From Sphagnum compactum (taxonomy: Eukaryota > Bryophyta > Sphagnopsida > Sphagnales), in contig OZ234496.1 of the NCBI GenBank assembly GCA_965153455.1, forward strand, positions 6,085,207-6,149,206: a DNA stretch of 64,000 nt, given 5' to 3'. This document shows, in pieces, positions 23,693 through 35,379 of this stretch (position 1 is the stretch's first letter; each line of letters begins with the position of its first letter). The notes beneath the pieces were generated by a model. It was not told the DNA's origin, searched no databases, and saw only the letters and a program-made list of their open reading frames with translations. The translations under genes and the position numbers were made by a program.

Positions 23693-24672
23693 GGCTCCCT
23701 TTGAAAGGCGCCCCCTTCTTCACAAAACTCCCTTTTGGTTTGAACCCCGAGCCTTGGAATTGTTTAGGCTTATCCTTGGTTGGGCTACCTTGCCCCCGGT
23801 TCCATTCCCCCTCATGCCTTGGTTTCTTGTGAAGGAACTTGTTGTCCTTCTTGAACCCGGATTTGTCGCTCCGCCCCACATCCGAGAAATTCTCCACTTT
23901 CGTGATGGCCTCGGATAATGAGGTGGGCCAACTCTCCTCAAGCTTTCGCTTGGCCCAAGTTGGAAGCCCCATCACAAATTGGCACACACGGTCCAACTCA
24001 TGCATGTGCCGGATTTCAAGCATGAGCTCGGAATAAGCCCTCACATATTGCCTCAAATTTTCATTTGTGACATTCACAAGGTCACGAAGCTTGCACCGCG
24101 AGATGTAGTCGGAATTCCTTGGAACAAATTCCGACTCAAGGCGTTCCTTAAAGAACTCCCAAGTATACCCATGGTTCTTCCCTTCCTCTTGTCTCACCGT
24201 CCGCCACCATGTGGCGACATAGCCTTTCAAGTAGGATTGGGCAAGCTCCACGGCGGAATGCCATCCAACCTTGGCGGCATGTATATAATCATCCATCTCC
24301 GCAAGCCAAGCACCCACGATCTTCCGGTCGCGGGCACCATCGAAATTCCCGGGCTTGGCCGGTTGAAACCTTTCACCCTTGGAGGTCCCCGTTTTGAGGG
24401 CCGCCACCAACTCACCAAAGTCGGGCCTATTCATCTTGAGGAGGACTTCAAGTTGCTCCGGGGTGAATAGAACCGAACTCCATTGTTCCTCCTCACTCTC
24501 GGGTCTCACTTCGGGCTCATCTTGGTCCTCCCGAAAATTTGGTTCCTCCTCCCCAATTGATTCCGGCGAGGCTACTAGGTCTTCGACGTGTTCCTCGGAC
24601 CTAGGCTCGTGAGCTTGCTTCTGGTTCTTCTTGGGTGCCATCTCAAACTCCCAAGAAGTAAGTCGAGTTTCA

Positions 24673-24690
24673 CCTTGAGCTCTGATACCA
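24673..24690 (-). other. Primer binding site, initiator tRNA-Met
   Basis: The minus strand reads TGGTATCAGAGCTC starting two bases after the 5' LTR, the usual complement of the 3' end of plant initiator tRNA-Met. Confidence 0.93.
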
Positions 24691-24692
24691 CG

Positions 24693-25511
24693 TGACGCGC
24701 TCCTAAGTCCCTTGTTGAACCCACTTGAGGGTTCAACTATGTAGAGTTGCGGAAAGTTGGGACTTGGGGGCCGCTCCTGACTTCCAGCACTAAAGAGGGG
24801 TAGAGGGGCGTGCTAGAAGTCCCGGGATTAGACTAGGAAGAGGACAAGCGTTTCACCTACTCAAATCTGCATCAAAACCAACCCCAAGTTGGTTAGAACT
24901 CATTCTGCACCCTTTTGGTGTTGGGACAAGCCACGGGCTAACTCGGACTCACTTGACTCACCACGGTCCGGACTCGGGGGAAGCCACCACCTTCCCCCAT
25001 ATAGTATACTCTGCAGCTCTCCGCTGAGGCTACATCCGAATGGCACTTTTTCCCGGGACTCCCAAGTTGGAGTCCCGAAACTGTCTCGGGTTGGAGTCCC
25101 GAAACTTTGGGAGCTCGTATCTCCCGGCTCCAACCTCCGATCGAAGTGAGGTCTGAACCGAAGTTGTAGCCCTCTTTGAAAGCTTTCCAACGCCATGTCG
25201 CACTCCTTCAGGCGACGTCAGAAAAGGGTCTATTCCCGACGTTTAGTGGTCGGGAGTCAAACTGCCAGTTTGACTCCCGGCCCTTCTTTTGCCCATAACT
25301 TGGGCTACAGATGTCCAAAATGCCAATGCAAGGGCATTTTAGACATCTACACTTCAAGACCTTTCCATTGATATAAAGAACACCCCAGGACGAGGTGTTT
25401 TGACCCCCTGTAATCGCTTCTGAGTTTTCGGGAGTCCCGGAGGACTCCAACTTCCCACTTTTGGGAGTGTGGGCTTCACCCTCACACTTAGCCCAAAGTG
25501 GGGTTGCGACA
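24693..25511 (-). repeat. 5' LTR of the chromovirus (819 bp)
   Basis: Aligns without gaps to 18522-19340. Seventeen differences counted by eye, all transitions. It carries TG..CA termini and the weakened TATA noted above. Confidence 0.97.
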
Positions 25512-25516
25512 ATTAC
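25512..25516. repeat. Target-site duplication (ATTAC), right
   Basis: Matches 18517-18521 exactly. Confidence 0.9.
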
Positions 25517-28390
25517 CATGTTATTAATTGATAGGAACTTTAATACAACCTTTTTTTATCTTGCAGGAGTACCTATCGTCCTATAATCATTTATAGTGTT
25601 TTACTTTGCTAGGGGAAAAAAAAAGGCTTGTTGGAACCAAGGTTTTTTTTATATAAATTATGAAATGCACGTGAGTGGCAACATGACTACTTTCTGATAT
25701 GCCTAAATGTTTTTTTATGTGATTTTGATGGAAGCATAGGTGGTTTCTTGGTCACTTATTATTTCATTTTTGGCAAACATGTGTCTTTCAAAATAAGCCC
25801 AAGGTGATTTTTTTTTAATTTCAACAAACACCCAAAATAAAAACCAGCACAAAATACGTGTTGAGATTATTTCCTTGGTAATTAATATTTAAAGTGAAGA
25901 GCCACTAGCTATGACATCCTTGAATGTAGGCTAATTATCCCCATATAACTATGTATTAGTCAATCTTAACCCCTAATGAATGTATTTATTAATATTAAGT
26001 ACCCAAATTCCAATGGAACCCTTTTGCTTGGAGAGAAGGATCTTGCTCCTCTATCCCAACCATTTATGCTTGAGGTGATGCTAGGAATTTGGATAATCTA
26101 CACATCTTAAGAAATTGCTCCCAATCAACGAGTCCAAGAATTTGGTATCAAATTAATGACATGTAGGTAACCATCTCATTTTTTAGTTTTTGGGCTTGGG
26201 CCTAAGTGTAAAGCCAATGAGTCCAATATGATGAGCGTGGAAAATCAAGCTTCAATCTAGTTGTAGCACAACAAAAGATGATTATGAACAGAAGACGATG
26301 ACTCTGAACAAAAGATAATGACTGAACAAAATACGACCAGGAACAGAAGACAATGGCTATGAATAGAAAAAAACAAAGGGGCCAACGACGAGTTTACACA
26401 CCTGAAAAAGACAAAGAACGCAACGTGTTGAGTTTCGCTCCCATTACTGCAACATTATAACACAAAATACATGACGACCATGAACACAAGATGACCGTCA
26501 CCAAAAAGAAAAGAACGACAAGGGGGTGAGTGGTGAACTTGTTCCCCCAAAAAAATATGGCAAAGGTGGTAACCTAGGCTTTGTTCGTGCTACTATAATG
26601 TTGCAACTCTTCCTTGGAAAACAAAAAAAAGGGGGAGCAATGGGATCACCGCAAGGGTGATGAACTTACAATTTTACACAGCCATTTACATTTACATGCA
26701 CAACACTAGTTGTCACCAAAAAAACTAGATATTTGATTTACAATCTGTTTGTTGGGAGGGGCTATCACTAATTACATGATGTTGTGCATGTGCAACATGT
26801 TTATCTTTTCCATGCATACTTGTATCTTACATTTAGGGTTGGGGCATTTCCAATTTCCAAAATGTTGGAGTCGCTCGACCATCAACTTGTCCTAGGCCTC
26901 TTCTTTTGGAAATATTTACCACCCATGGGCTTTATGAATCATAAAGCATGAGGCAAACAAGATCGAGAACCTTAACATAGATAGATCACAAGTCATAGGA
27001 GGGGGAGGGTTCTTACACCTATTTCTTAAGAATGGGAGAAATCATATACTTATGAATATTCCTTAATAGTGGGACAAATTATAAGGCTAGGTGGGATCTT
27101 GAGTTGATAAATGCTTCTCCTTAAGTACTTATCTTAAAAGTAGGAGGGATCTTAATTATTCCTCCAATCCCTCATTCTAAAGAATAGGCCTTCCTCTTTT
27201 CCTAAGATGGACATTCATGGATATAAGGTGCCCTCCAAAAACACAAAGAAATTTCTCCAAGTGCTTAGGGGGACCACACCATTCATGAAAAATTGAATCT
27301 CATTTTCAATTGATTTACTTTAGATCATTAATTTGTGCTAAGAGCAACTGCATTTGTACTTGGGATCTAGCCTTGCAACAATATTTCTCCTATCCAAAAT
27401 TATTTATTTACTAATTTCAAGTCTCACCTATAAACATGAACTTGGGGCAATAATAGGTCAAAGCCTACTAACAACAAACTATGTGTACCAATCAACATAT
27501 TTGGTCACTCAAGAGCAAGCTAGACTATCACCTTTGCTACCCTTAGCATATTGTCTAATGCATAATTTACTTAAGTCACAACATCAAAGTTTCTCCACAG
27601 CCACATGGTGCGATTCGGCACCTGTGGTTGTAAGCTGAACCTTTGAAGCTTCACCCAACTACAACACAAATTAAATGCTTGATAATATCACATCTATCTT
27701 AACCTTGCAATTTAGAGAATGTTTCAAAACTCCAAGATCCAACCAACATCTGAATCACCTAAACATTTGCAGACATCCATAGATTTTAAGTCTGCTCCCA
27801 ACAAAGGTTCATTTTACTTCAGTCATAATATTCCCCACAGACCACAACTACCAGGAACTCTGTGTGCCTAGATTGTCAGTTGCACTGTTAACATTTAACA
27901 CTATATAGTAGACAATTACACAATTCAATAATAGCCAAAGTTGTAAACCACCTCAGCATCTAATAAAAAGTTTAAACTGTCAAACTCAAACCATGTTACC
28001 TGTCTAGGATGTAACCACATAATACTCCTCCAATAAAACATTGAGATATGATGCCCAACATACTGGGACAAATACAAACATGAGAACCAGGTTGAAAGAC
28101 CTCCACATCAGGCATCTTTGAACCAGAAGAATAAACTCAGCTGTGTAGTTGATGAGATGCAGACTCCAGAACAAATGATTCACAGCCACCTTCATGACAG
28201 TTTTGTTGCTGGAGGCAAAATGGTGTTCAGCTTTTATTGTTTTACAGGACGTGTATGCTTCAAAATGAAACAAAAGGGACTGAAAGCTACACTCTAAGTC
28301 AGGATTACAGTTTGGATTTGAACACCTCCTGTGAAACAATGAAAGCATGATTACGGCTTAAATTTGGCATCAATATAAGCTTATACCACA
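25517..28390. other. Intergenic, with a degenerate ~18-bp repeat
   Basis: No gene is supported. At about 26275-26385 there are some five imperfect copies of a gaacagaagacgatgact-like unit. The right end (about 28000-28390) is probably the 3'UTR and downstream flank of TIM22; its open frame 28004-28348 has no recognised domain. Confidence 0.45.
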
Positions 28391-30555
28391 TTATTCTTGT
28401 CGGTCAAAGATCTTCTCAATAAGAAGTGAAAATGCAGCAAAACCCGCACATCCAAGACAAGCTGCCTGAGGTCCAGCTGCACCCACAAAACCACAGAGCT
28501 TCCTATTGAGAGAAGGTACTGTACCAAGGAGTCAGTTACTGCAGTCTCATAGTTATCATAAAGAACCAGTGTCAAGAGAGGTTCAGATTCAGAGGATACA
28601 AAGTTTGAAGTAGGTATTTACTGTCCAGAGCTCTATTTAAGAATTCAGATTTGTCCAATACACAAAAAATTCAGAGTAGACTGCATAGCTCAAAGAATAT
28701 AGATCTGTAATGTCGCAACCCATGTTAAGGTCTAGGATCTTGGGTTTGGGTGTGGGTTTCTACAGTTTAGAACAAAGAAGGGGTTTCCTAGATACCAATT
28801 GTTCAGGATTAGTTTTGAAAATTGCTAGGTGCATATTTTCTTCCATTGCAATTCATGCCACAAGTGACAAGATCCAAGGTGACAGGATTCCCTTCAAGCA
28901 TTGTAGGGCTCAAGTCCTTCACCAGCAGGAGCTGGGAGGCTTACTTAGCTCTCAAAACTAAAGGGTTTGTAGAAACAGAGACAAAAGAAATTGAAAAGGA
29001 AATATAACTTGAAGGAAAAGGGAAGCTTGCCAAAATGTAGGACACCTGTTTTGACTATAATTCACAAATGATACCTCAATCCATAACAAAAACAAATGAG
29101 ATGCAGAGGAGGAAAAGGAGAATACCTCTGGCAGACATGGATCCTCCTGTAACACAGCCAGCAGTGGCAGTGTTAACTGCATCATGTTTTGCTCTTGCCT
29201 GCATACCACACATAAATACTGAATCTACTTCTCGATCATTTTCCTTGCAACCACCTGTTTCAAGAATCACTTCATTCATCTTGCAGATTCAACAATCACC
29301 TGCTGATCTTGTCCTCCTGACATGAAGATAAGGTCAGAAAGCCATTTTCTTTCTTTGAATTTAAGTGAGCATACAGTTCATGATGCTGAACATTTAACTG
29401 CTGAGCACTTCAGTTTGCACTTTCATCTTGCAGAATGAGATCACAATAACCAACCTTACAATGGGAACCAAGCACTGTAAGAACTGACAAGAATCAGAAG
29501 ATCTCTAAAAGTCATCGTCATCTTTATTCCACATCACCTCCATTTTCATCAGAAAGTCTAAAGTATTAACAGCTTTTGCTCAAAAAAGAAATAAAACAAG
29601 AGTAGGAAATGTGTGACAAAGGCAAGGATGAGGACCTTTTCAATCAAACACTCTGTGCCTGAGAAAACTGCACCCATTATTGCAAAGGTTTTTGCCATGT
29701 GCATGCTTCTGGAGCCCATAGTTCTAGCTGCATGGACAAATTGCTGGCGTGCTGTCATAGTTTCTGCATGAAGTGGTGTATCAAGAGCACCAAACAGCAT
29801 TCCCATGAACACCCCCATCCCTCCTCCTGCCATTGCATTTTCCCAACCACTCTCTGGGAAGTCTGCCCTTGCAAATACATGTTTGGTGACGAGTTTACTT
29901 GCCTCATATTGACATAACCCTACGACAATCACACTGAAGAAACCCAGATTCTCTGATTATTGAAAGGATCTGGTTTGCATGTGAAAAAACCGTTCTTTTG
30001 CAAAACATTTCAGCGCTTGATGAATGAAACCCTGGAAGCAAAGACAGAAAACTCCACGTACAAAAAACTTGTTTCACAGCCTCCCTTATTCAGCCAAAAC
30101 AGAATTACACTCTTGTGCATACTTGACAGCAACGCATAGAGTAATACAACGAAAATTGAATAGATCTGCAAAGAAACACGATGCCTGCTCTCTAAAAGAT
30201 TCCTTTGAAAGAGCATAAGCCCAGGGTTTAGGGTTTACGATGATCCACTAGTCTTACACCCCAGTCATGCCAAGTTCATCCATGCAGGAAAACAGCTCGA
30301 AACTTGCACCCGATCGACAAACAAACAGCAGATCGAAATGATTCAAGCTCTTTGGCAACAACACCCACAAAAATCTGCGAAAACGAAGCAGGGCCCCGTA
30401 CCCATGACTCCACTGACCCCGGTTCGGACAGCACAATTGTTGAAAATATCTTGGGCGCGGATTTCGTCGGGAGTTGGCAGTCTCAATTGAGCTCCTTCTC
30501 CTGTCTCTGCAACTGCCGGTGCAGGGGCTCCTTCCAGCGGCGATTTTGACGCCAT
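28391..30555 (-). CDS. TIM22: Mitochondrial import inner membrane translocase subunit TIM22, four exons
   Basis: Exons on the minus strand: 30555-30402, 29826-29636, 29198-29126 and 28476-28391. All introns are GT-AG and phases match, giving 167 residues, near the usual plant length. TIM22 forms the twin-pore carrier translocase that inserts metabolite carriers and TIM17/23 proteins into the inner mitochondrial membrane. Exon 1 carries an Ala/Pro-rich N-terminus and the plant hallmark EIRAQDIFNNCAVR (residues 31-44). Exon 2 has the glycine-rich helix GGGMGVFMGMLFGALD, MTARQQF, and TFAIMGAVFSGTECLIEK. Exon 3 has ARAKHDAVNTATAGCVTGG. Exon 4 has GCAGFAAFSLLIEK and ends FDRQE. Four membrane helices fit the Tim17/22/23 fold. 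The start is the ATG at 30553-30555; a longer frame upstream begins only with GTG. Introns are 575, 437 and 649 bp. The exon 3-4 join makes Ala where relatives often have Gly, a minor doubt about that junction. Confidence 0.94.
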
Positions 30556-30635
30556 CCCCACCTCGACTGTAGGTCGATCCACCTAAACACGAAGCCACCA
30601 CAACACACAGCACCATTCACCTCGATACTTACGTA

Positions 30636-30644
30636 TTAGGGTTT
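30636..30644 (-). promoter_or_regulatory. Telo-box upstream of TIM22
   Basis: The minus strand reads AAACCCTAA about 81-89 bp before the TIM22 ATG. Telo-boxes are common near the start of plant housekeeping genes, including nuclear genes for organelle biogenesis. A similar word also occurs in intron 1 at about 30225-30234. Confidence 0.4.
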
Positions 30645-31040
30645 AATGAAAGCGTCCGCGAAAAAGTCCGATGGCGATTCGTGCATCCAAATACCGGAGC
30701 ATAGGATCAGCTCCACATTGACAAAACAAATAGTTAATTGTTGGCTTTGGAACCAATGCGTGGGTGACAATCCACCCTGACAATTTAGTATTTATGCTGG
30801 TTCTTTAACAGTAACGCAGAGAGTTTTTATAGTATCTGACGGGCACGTCAAAAGCTGAATTTTTCCTCCGCACAAGGTGCAGGCGTTTCGATTTTTTTTT
30901 ACTTTTTTCTTTTTATTTCCCCTGTGATACCCATCTGGTGTCATGGGAAAAAATGATGAAAATATTTTTATGCCAACGCTGCACCTCAGGTTACCCTACA
31001 CGCAAATTCATTTTGCAGGGAAATCGTATAACGATGTTCG

Positions 31041-31056
31041 CTCTCTCTCTCTCTCT
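31041..31056. repeat. (CT)8 microsatellite
   Basis: Eight perfect CT units, preceded by a G. Confidence 0.9.
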
Positions 31057-31277
31057 ACTGCCTTCTTCTCATGGTTTGCTTGCCGAAAGTTGTTGACCTG
31101 ATATCTTCGGAAGCAATCCAAAGATTGAACACATTCTATGCAAGACGCAGGATCTCATTTTGCTTGCCTTCTATGTGATCAAACTACGTACATGATTAAA
31201 CGAAGGTTTTCTCCAGTCCCTGGAGGTCAGCAAGAGAAACTGTGGCGGGAGTTCTCTTATCCTTGGCAATTTTTTTT

Positions 31278-31298
31278 GGGGGGGGGGGGCGGGGGGGG
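31278..31298. repeat. G-rich homopolymer
   Basis: Twelve G, one C, then eight G, directly after a T-run. A possible G-quadruplex former, also prone to sequencing error. Confidence 0.85.
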
Positions 31299-31743
31299 AT
31301 CGCAGATTAGAGAAGGCAACTGAACATCAAACCTATCAGAGTTAACGTGTCAATGGAGCCATAGCTCTTGTTGTTGTTAATCTTGTTGCTCTCTCTCTTG
31401 AGTGCTATCCTGCCGTGGTCTGAACTTTGGCAGAAATTCTTTTCAGGTCCTTGCTCTGGTGGGATAGTACTAGTCAACGGGAGAAGGTAGGTCTAAATGC
31501 AATATGCTGATGGAGAAGGGAAGTGCGGCTTTCTCGATTCTTTGATACCATTTATGTCTGGGTCGTGGAGAATACATGACCGATCAGCTTGATCGAGATT
31601 TATAGTTTTCGACAAATGAAAGGTACCGAGATTTCAAACATAAGAAGGCACAAGAATCGCTTTGGCTTGGGGACCAATGAAAGCCACCATGGGTGGCAAC
31701 AAAGAGGGCTGCAATGGATCCATGCACAATGCAATTGAACATT

Positions 31744-33571
31744 TTTGGATGGAATCATAAGCTTACAAAATATGTGAAGGCTGGACAACCTAAGAAGGTG
31801 AGGTAGCTTTTCTAACAAACCCAACGAAAAGGAATGAGTCCTGACAAATTCATTCTTGTTCAAGTGATTAATGCATGTTCTGGTTCAGGAACACTTGAAG
31901 ATGGCATGCTTGTTCACAAACGGCTCATTCGAAGTGGTTGTGAGTCTGATGTTTTTGTGGGGAGTAACTTGGTGGACATGTATGCAAAATGTGGAAGCAT
32001 TGAAGAGGCTTGGAGAGTGTTCAACAAGATGCCATCTTGAGATGTCATTTGGAATGCCATGGTATTGGGACATGTGAATTGCGAGCAAGGGCAAAAGGCA
32101 TTGGAACTATTTTGACAAATGCAACAAGAGGGTGTGTGGCCAGAGTCTATTACTTTTGTGGGGATGCTAAATGCATGTGCCAGCGTGCTAAATGCATGTG
32201 CCAGCGTGGTTGTGCTTGAAGAAGGCTGGTGTGTTCATGAACAGATCTTTCAAAGCGGATGAGATTCAAATTTCTTTGTGGGGAATAGCTTGGTAGGCAT
32301 GTATGCAAAATGTGGGAGCATTGAGGATGTTGGGATTGTGTTCATCAAGATATGATCTCAAAATGTGGTCACTTTGACCACCATGATATTGGGACATGTG
32401 CAATGTGGACAAGGGCAGAAGGTACTGGAACTATTTCAACAAATGCAATAGGAAGGTGTGCAGCCAGACTCTATTACTTAATTTTTGGGGATGTTGAATG
32501 CATGTGCCAGTGTGGTTGTGCTTGAAGAGGGCAGGTGTGTTCACCAACAAATCATTGAATGTGGATGGGAATGGGATGTTTTTGTGACAAATAGCTCGGT
32601 TCACATGTATGCAAAATGTGGGAGCATGGAGGATGCTTGGAGAGTGTTCAACAAGATGCCATCTTGAGATGTGATTAGTTGGAATGCCATACTTGGAGGA
32701 TGTGCCATGCATGGACATGGTAAGGAAGCTCTTCAACATTTTGAACAGATGTGTGAGGTGGGCATGGGTGGACAACCAACTGATATCACTTTTATTTATC
32801 TTTTGTCAGCTTGTAGCCGTGCAGGTTTGATGGATGAAGGCACATGTTGTTATGCATCAATGGTCACAGGTTACATGATTTTTACAAAATTGGAATGTTA
32901 CACCTGTATAGTCAACTTCTTGGCCATGCTAGCCATCTATAGGAGACAGAGAATATGGTCATGGGCAATGCCTTATAAACCACATGTGGCTGCAAGGACA
33001 GCTTTGTTTGGTGCTTGCAAATTCATGGTAATGTGGAGATTGTAGACTGCATTACCAAATGAATTCTTGAAATGGAGCTTGACAATGCTGTTGGTTATGT
33101 ACTTCAATCAAACATGCATGTTGTTGCTGACAACAAGTATCTCTCAGAGAATATTGAATGGCAAATAAATTAAAAAGGTGTGAAGAAATAGTCAGATTGC
33201 ACCTAGATTGAAGTGAATAATGAGGTGCATACATTGGTAAGATTTCAATCATTGGATCGGATGATTGACATTCATTGTCAGGGCTCATGAATGATGCAAG
33301 GTACATGCGTTGTATGGAATTCATTCTGCATGATTTGGAAAAAGAAGAAAAGGTATTTCATTTGTGTCAACAAAGTGAGAAATTGGGCATTTGGGCTCAT
33401 CAACACAGCTCCTGGCAATCCTTTCCAAATTAAAAAAAATTTGTGGCTTTGTGAAGATTGCCACACTTCCACAAAGTTCACATCACAAATAGTTGGGAAA
33501 GCCATCATAGTGAGAGATGCCATTCGCTTCATCACTTTGAAGATGATGTTTGTTTTTACATGGATTATTAG
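31744..33571 (+). pseudogene. PPR-DYW RNA-editing factor, pseudogene
   Basis: The family binds organellar RNA through PPR repeats and deaminates cytidines with its DYW domain. One frame (31834-33045 and its upstream edge) contains repeated modules: DVFVGSNLVDMYAKCGSIEE, AWRVFNKMPS, a LNACASVVVLEEG-type block seen twice, and GGCAMHGHGKEALQHFEQM. The E region follows, then DYW remnants with GLINTAPG, CEDCHTSTKF (33450-33480), HHFEDD, and a terminal MDY at 33560-33568 whose last codon is TAG where family members have Trp. Breaks include TGA at 32038, 32113 and about 32260; TAG and TAA near 32449-32480; TGA at 32665 and 33061; a 1-base loss at an A-run near 33020; a frameshift within DYW; and a 21-bp duplication at 32167-32208. 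Several stops replace expected Arg (CGA to TGA) or Trp. No intron is needed, as is usual for the family. The N-terminal part is not visible. Confidence 0.92.
32167..32208 (+). repeat. 21-bp in-frame duplication in the PPR pseudogene
   Basis: The unit encoding LNACASV is present twice in tandem, so a seven-residue block of one PPR motif is duplicated without shifting the frame. Confidence 0.9.
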
Positions 33572-33984
33572 TGATGCAAGTAATCTGTCTGGTCAATCTC
33601 TATGTCATCAAGTTCATTTTGTTTACAGTAGCATGTCCAATGGTATTGTAACATAGTCAATGTTCAACAGTGTTGTCAAATGTGGTACCACTAAAAGGTG
33701 GCAATGGAACAGCCTCGTTGGAATTTTGGTTTCATGCCTCTATCATTTATAGCATTTTATACCTCTTTCATCGTATGTATGTACAAAATTATTTTGGAAA
33801 TTGAGTGGATGTTGAAATTATTAAAATTGATGATGAACTTTAAATGTGGACCAATGAAGGTTAGAGGTGTTAGTCCAAGGGTCTTAGTCTCCTTGAATCG
33901 ATGATGGTCTCCACTGAGGAGTCCTTGAAGGTTTTAATAAACACATTTTGAAAGATTTTCAATTTTGTTGTTATAAAACATGTA

Positions 33985-34447
33985 GACTTCCAATTGAGAT
34001 GAGGTCTGAAGCAAAGTTGTAGCCTTCGTCGAAAGCTTTCCAATGGTATGTCGCACGCCACCTGCAAGCAAGGAAATCAAGGCGATTTTCGACTTTTAAT
34101 GGTGGCAAATTGACTCCCGACCATTCTTTTGGCCATAACTTGTGTTTGAAGTGTCCAAATGGGTCATGCAAGCCCATTTTAGACATCTACGTTCTAAGAG
34201 CTTTTCAATGATATAAGGAACTCTTTAATCCATTGGGTTTTGACCCCTGCAATCACTCTCTAAAAATTTAGGAGTCCACCGAGACTCCAACTCCCAAAGT
34301 GGGAGTTCCCTTGGGAGTATGAGGGGTCATTCCCTCACACTCTCCTACACTCCCATGAACACGAGATGTGACTCCCGGGCTTCCCTCTTGGCCCGCACCC
34401 TTGCACACCCTTGCCTTGGTCGCAAGCCCAAAGCTAGGGTTGCGACA
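33985..34447 (-). mobile_element. Truncated LTR related to the chromovirus LTR
   Basis: From about 33997 the sequence aligns with the 3' half of the 819-bp LTRs as read on the plus strand: gaggtct-aa--aaagttgtagcc, gaaagctttccaa, cattttagacatctac, and finally ggttgcgaca at 34438-34447, the exact LTR terminus. Divergence is far greater than between the two LTRs of the complete element, so this belongs to an older or sister family. The other half is missing or unrecognisable (possibly to about 33870). The preserved end abuts integrase homology directly, so the LTR seems to have landed in the old integrase. Confidence 0.8.
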
Positions 34448-35379
34448 CACATCTTATAATGCATGTCAAAAAACAAGAGGATTAACAACTCAAAGTCTTG
34501 CAAAGTTGGTCATAAAATTTCCAAAGGAACCATTTATGAAATGGGGACTTGATTTTGTGGGGCTAATTAAGCTAACAAGAAGACACACATGAAACAAATA
34601 TACTCTTGTTGCCATAAATTATGTTACCAAATGGGTGGAAGCAAAAACATCGAGAACCAATATTGCAACAGTCACAACAAAATTTCACTATGAGTAATTA
34701 TGTCCGCAGAAACTAGACTGGCATGCAATTAGGTCGTTACGGAAACTATTATGTAACTAAGGTACAATTACAGTGTGGAAATACGATGAATTAATAATTA
34801 GAATGTCACGTCAAAATATTTCATAGTTATAATTTAATTGCACATTCGTTGCAATTTAGACCCTATACGAGCATATGTATGCAAAGTATATATGGTGATA
34901 GTCAACCGTAGTTTGACCATGATCATAAGTTGTAGCGAAGTGGTTAATTTCAATTGTGTTGCAATTGGTGTAACTTTAGGTTAAATGAGCAATTACTATG
35001 CAACTCGCGTATGGTGTTGATGTGTACGATCATGCCACGTGTACGGTTATATAAAGGTCCATAACATCTAGAACTTGCAGCTTATTTATAACTAAGAATC
35101 AACTAAATGTGCCATTATGGTTTCACTACATAATTACTACTTGTCCATTATTTTGGAACTAGAGTGTTCAACTCATTTAAAATTATTTATCAACTATGTG
35201 GCAACTCATACCATTAAAAGATTTACAGATTATGCAACTCATTGAAAGTGTAAATGCAAGCTTTTAATTGGATTGGAACGGTGTATTAAAGTGTTTATGA
35301 ATATGTACATATAGATATCATTGCTTATACACTTCAAAATTTCTAGAATAAATTATTAAATATTTCATTGATACGAGCC

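Larger units (their letters stand above)
22512..24641 (-). pseudogene. Chromovirus gag, protease and N-terminal RT
   Basis: It opens with an ATG at 24641, 31 bases after the PBS, and gives 709 codons. Gag covers about residues 55-255, with a basic linker and a CCHC zinc knuckle (C338, C341, H346, C351) for RNA packaging. The aspartic protease active site DTGAS lies at 395-399. RT begins near 590 and contains [13 protein letters not shown] and the first catalytic aspartate block [12 protein letters not shown]. The frame then shifts at the TTTTT run (22554-22558): the codons after GDEEK are out of frame with the RT that follows, and a false stop occurs at 22512. One missing base in a homopolymer explains this. 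A sequencing error is the alternative. Confidence 0.96.
18522..25511 (-). mobile_element. Ty3/gypsy chromovirus LTR retrotransposon, nearly complete
   Basis: A 6990-bp element read on the minus strand: 5' LTR (24693-25511), tRNA-iMet primer binding site, gag-protease-RT-RNase H-integrase-chromodomain, polypurine tract, 3' LTR (18522-19340). ATTAC duplications flank it. Domain order with integrase after RNase H marks Ty3/gypsy, and the C-terminal chromodomain marks a chromovirus. The two LTRs have equal length and differ at 17 positions by my hand comparison (about 2.1%), all transitions, so insertion was fairly recent. Pol is broken by a 1-base homopolymer loss at 22554-22558 and by two adjacent TGA codons at 20596-20601. 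The copy is therefore probably not autonomous as it stands. It is much GC-richer than its AT-rich surroundings. Confidence 0.97.
30556..31740. other. TIM22 promoter side and intergenic DNA
   Basis: The first ~200 bp are the likely 5'UTR and promoter of TIM22. Further right lie simple repeats, including (CT)8 at 31041-31056 and a broken G-run at 31278-31298. No gene is supported between TIM22 and the PPR pseudogene. Confidence 0.5.

Noticed and set aside
30254-30616. Minus-strand 120-codon frame overlapping TIM22 exon 1
   Set aside because: It is in another frame from the conserved TIM22 sequence and reads through a clear intron donor.
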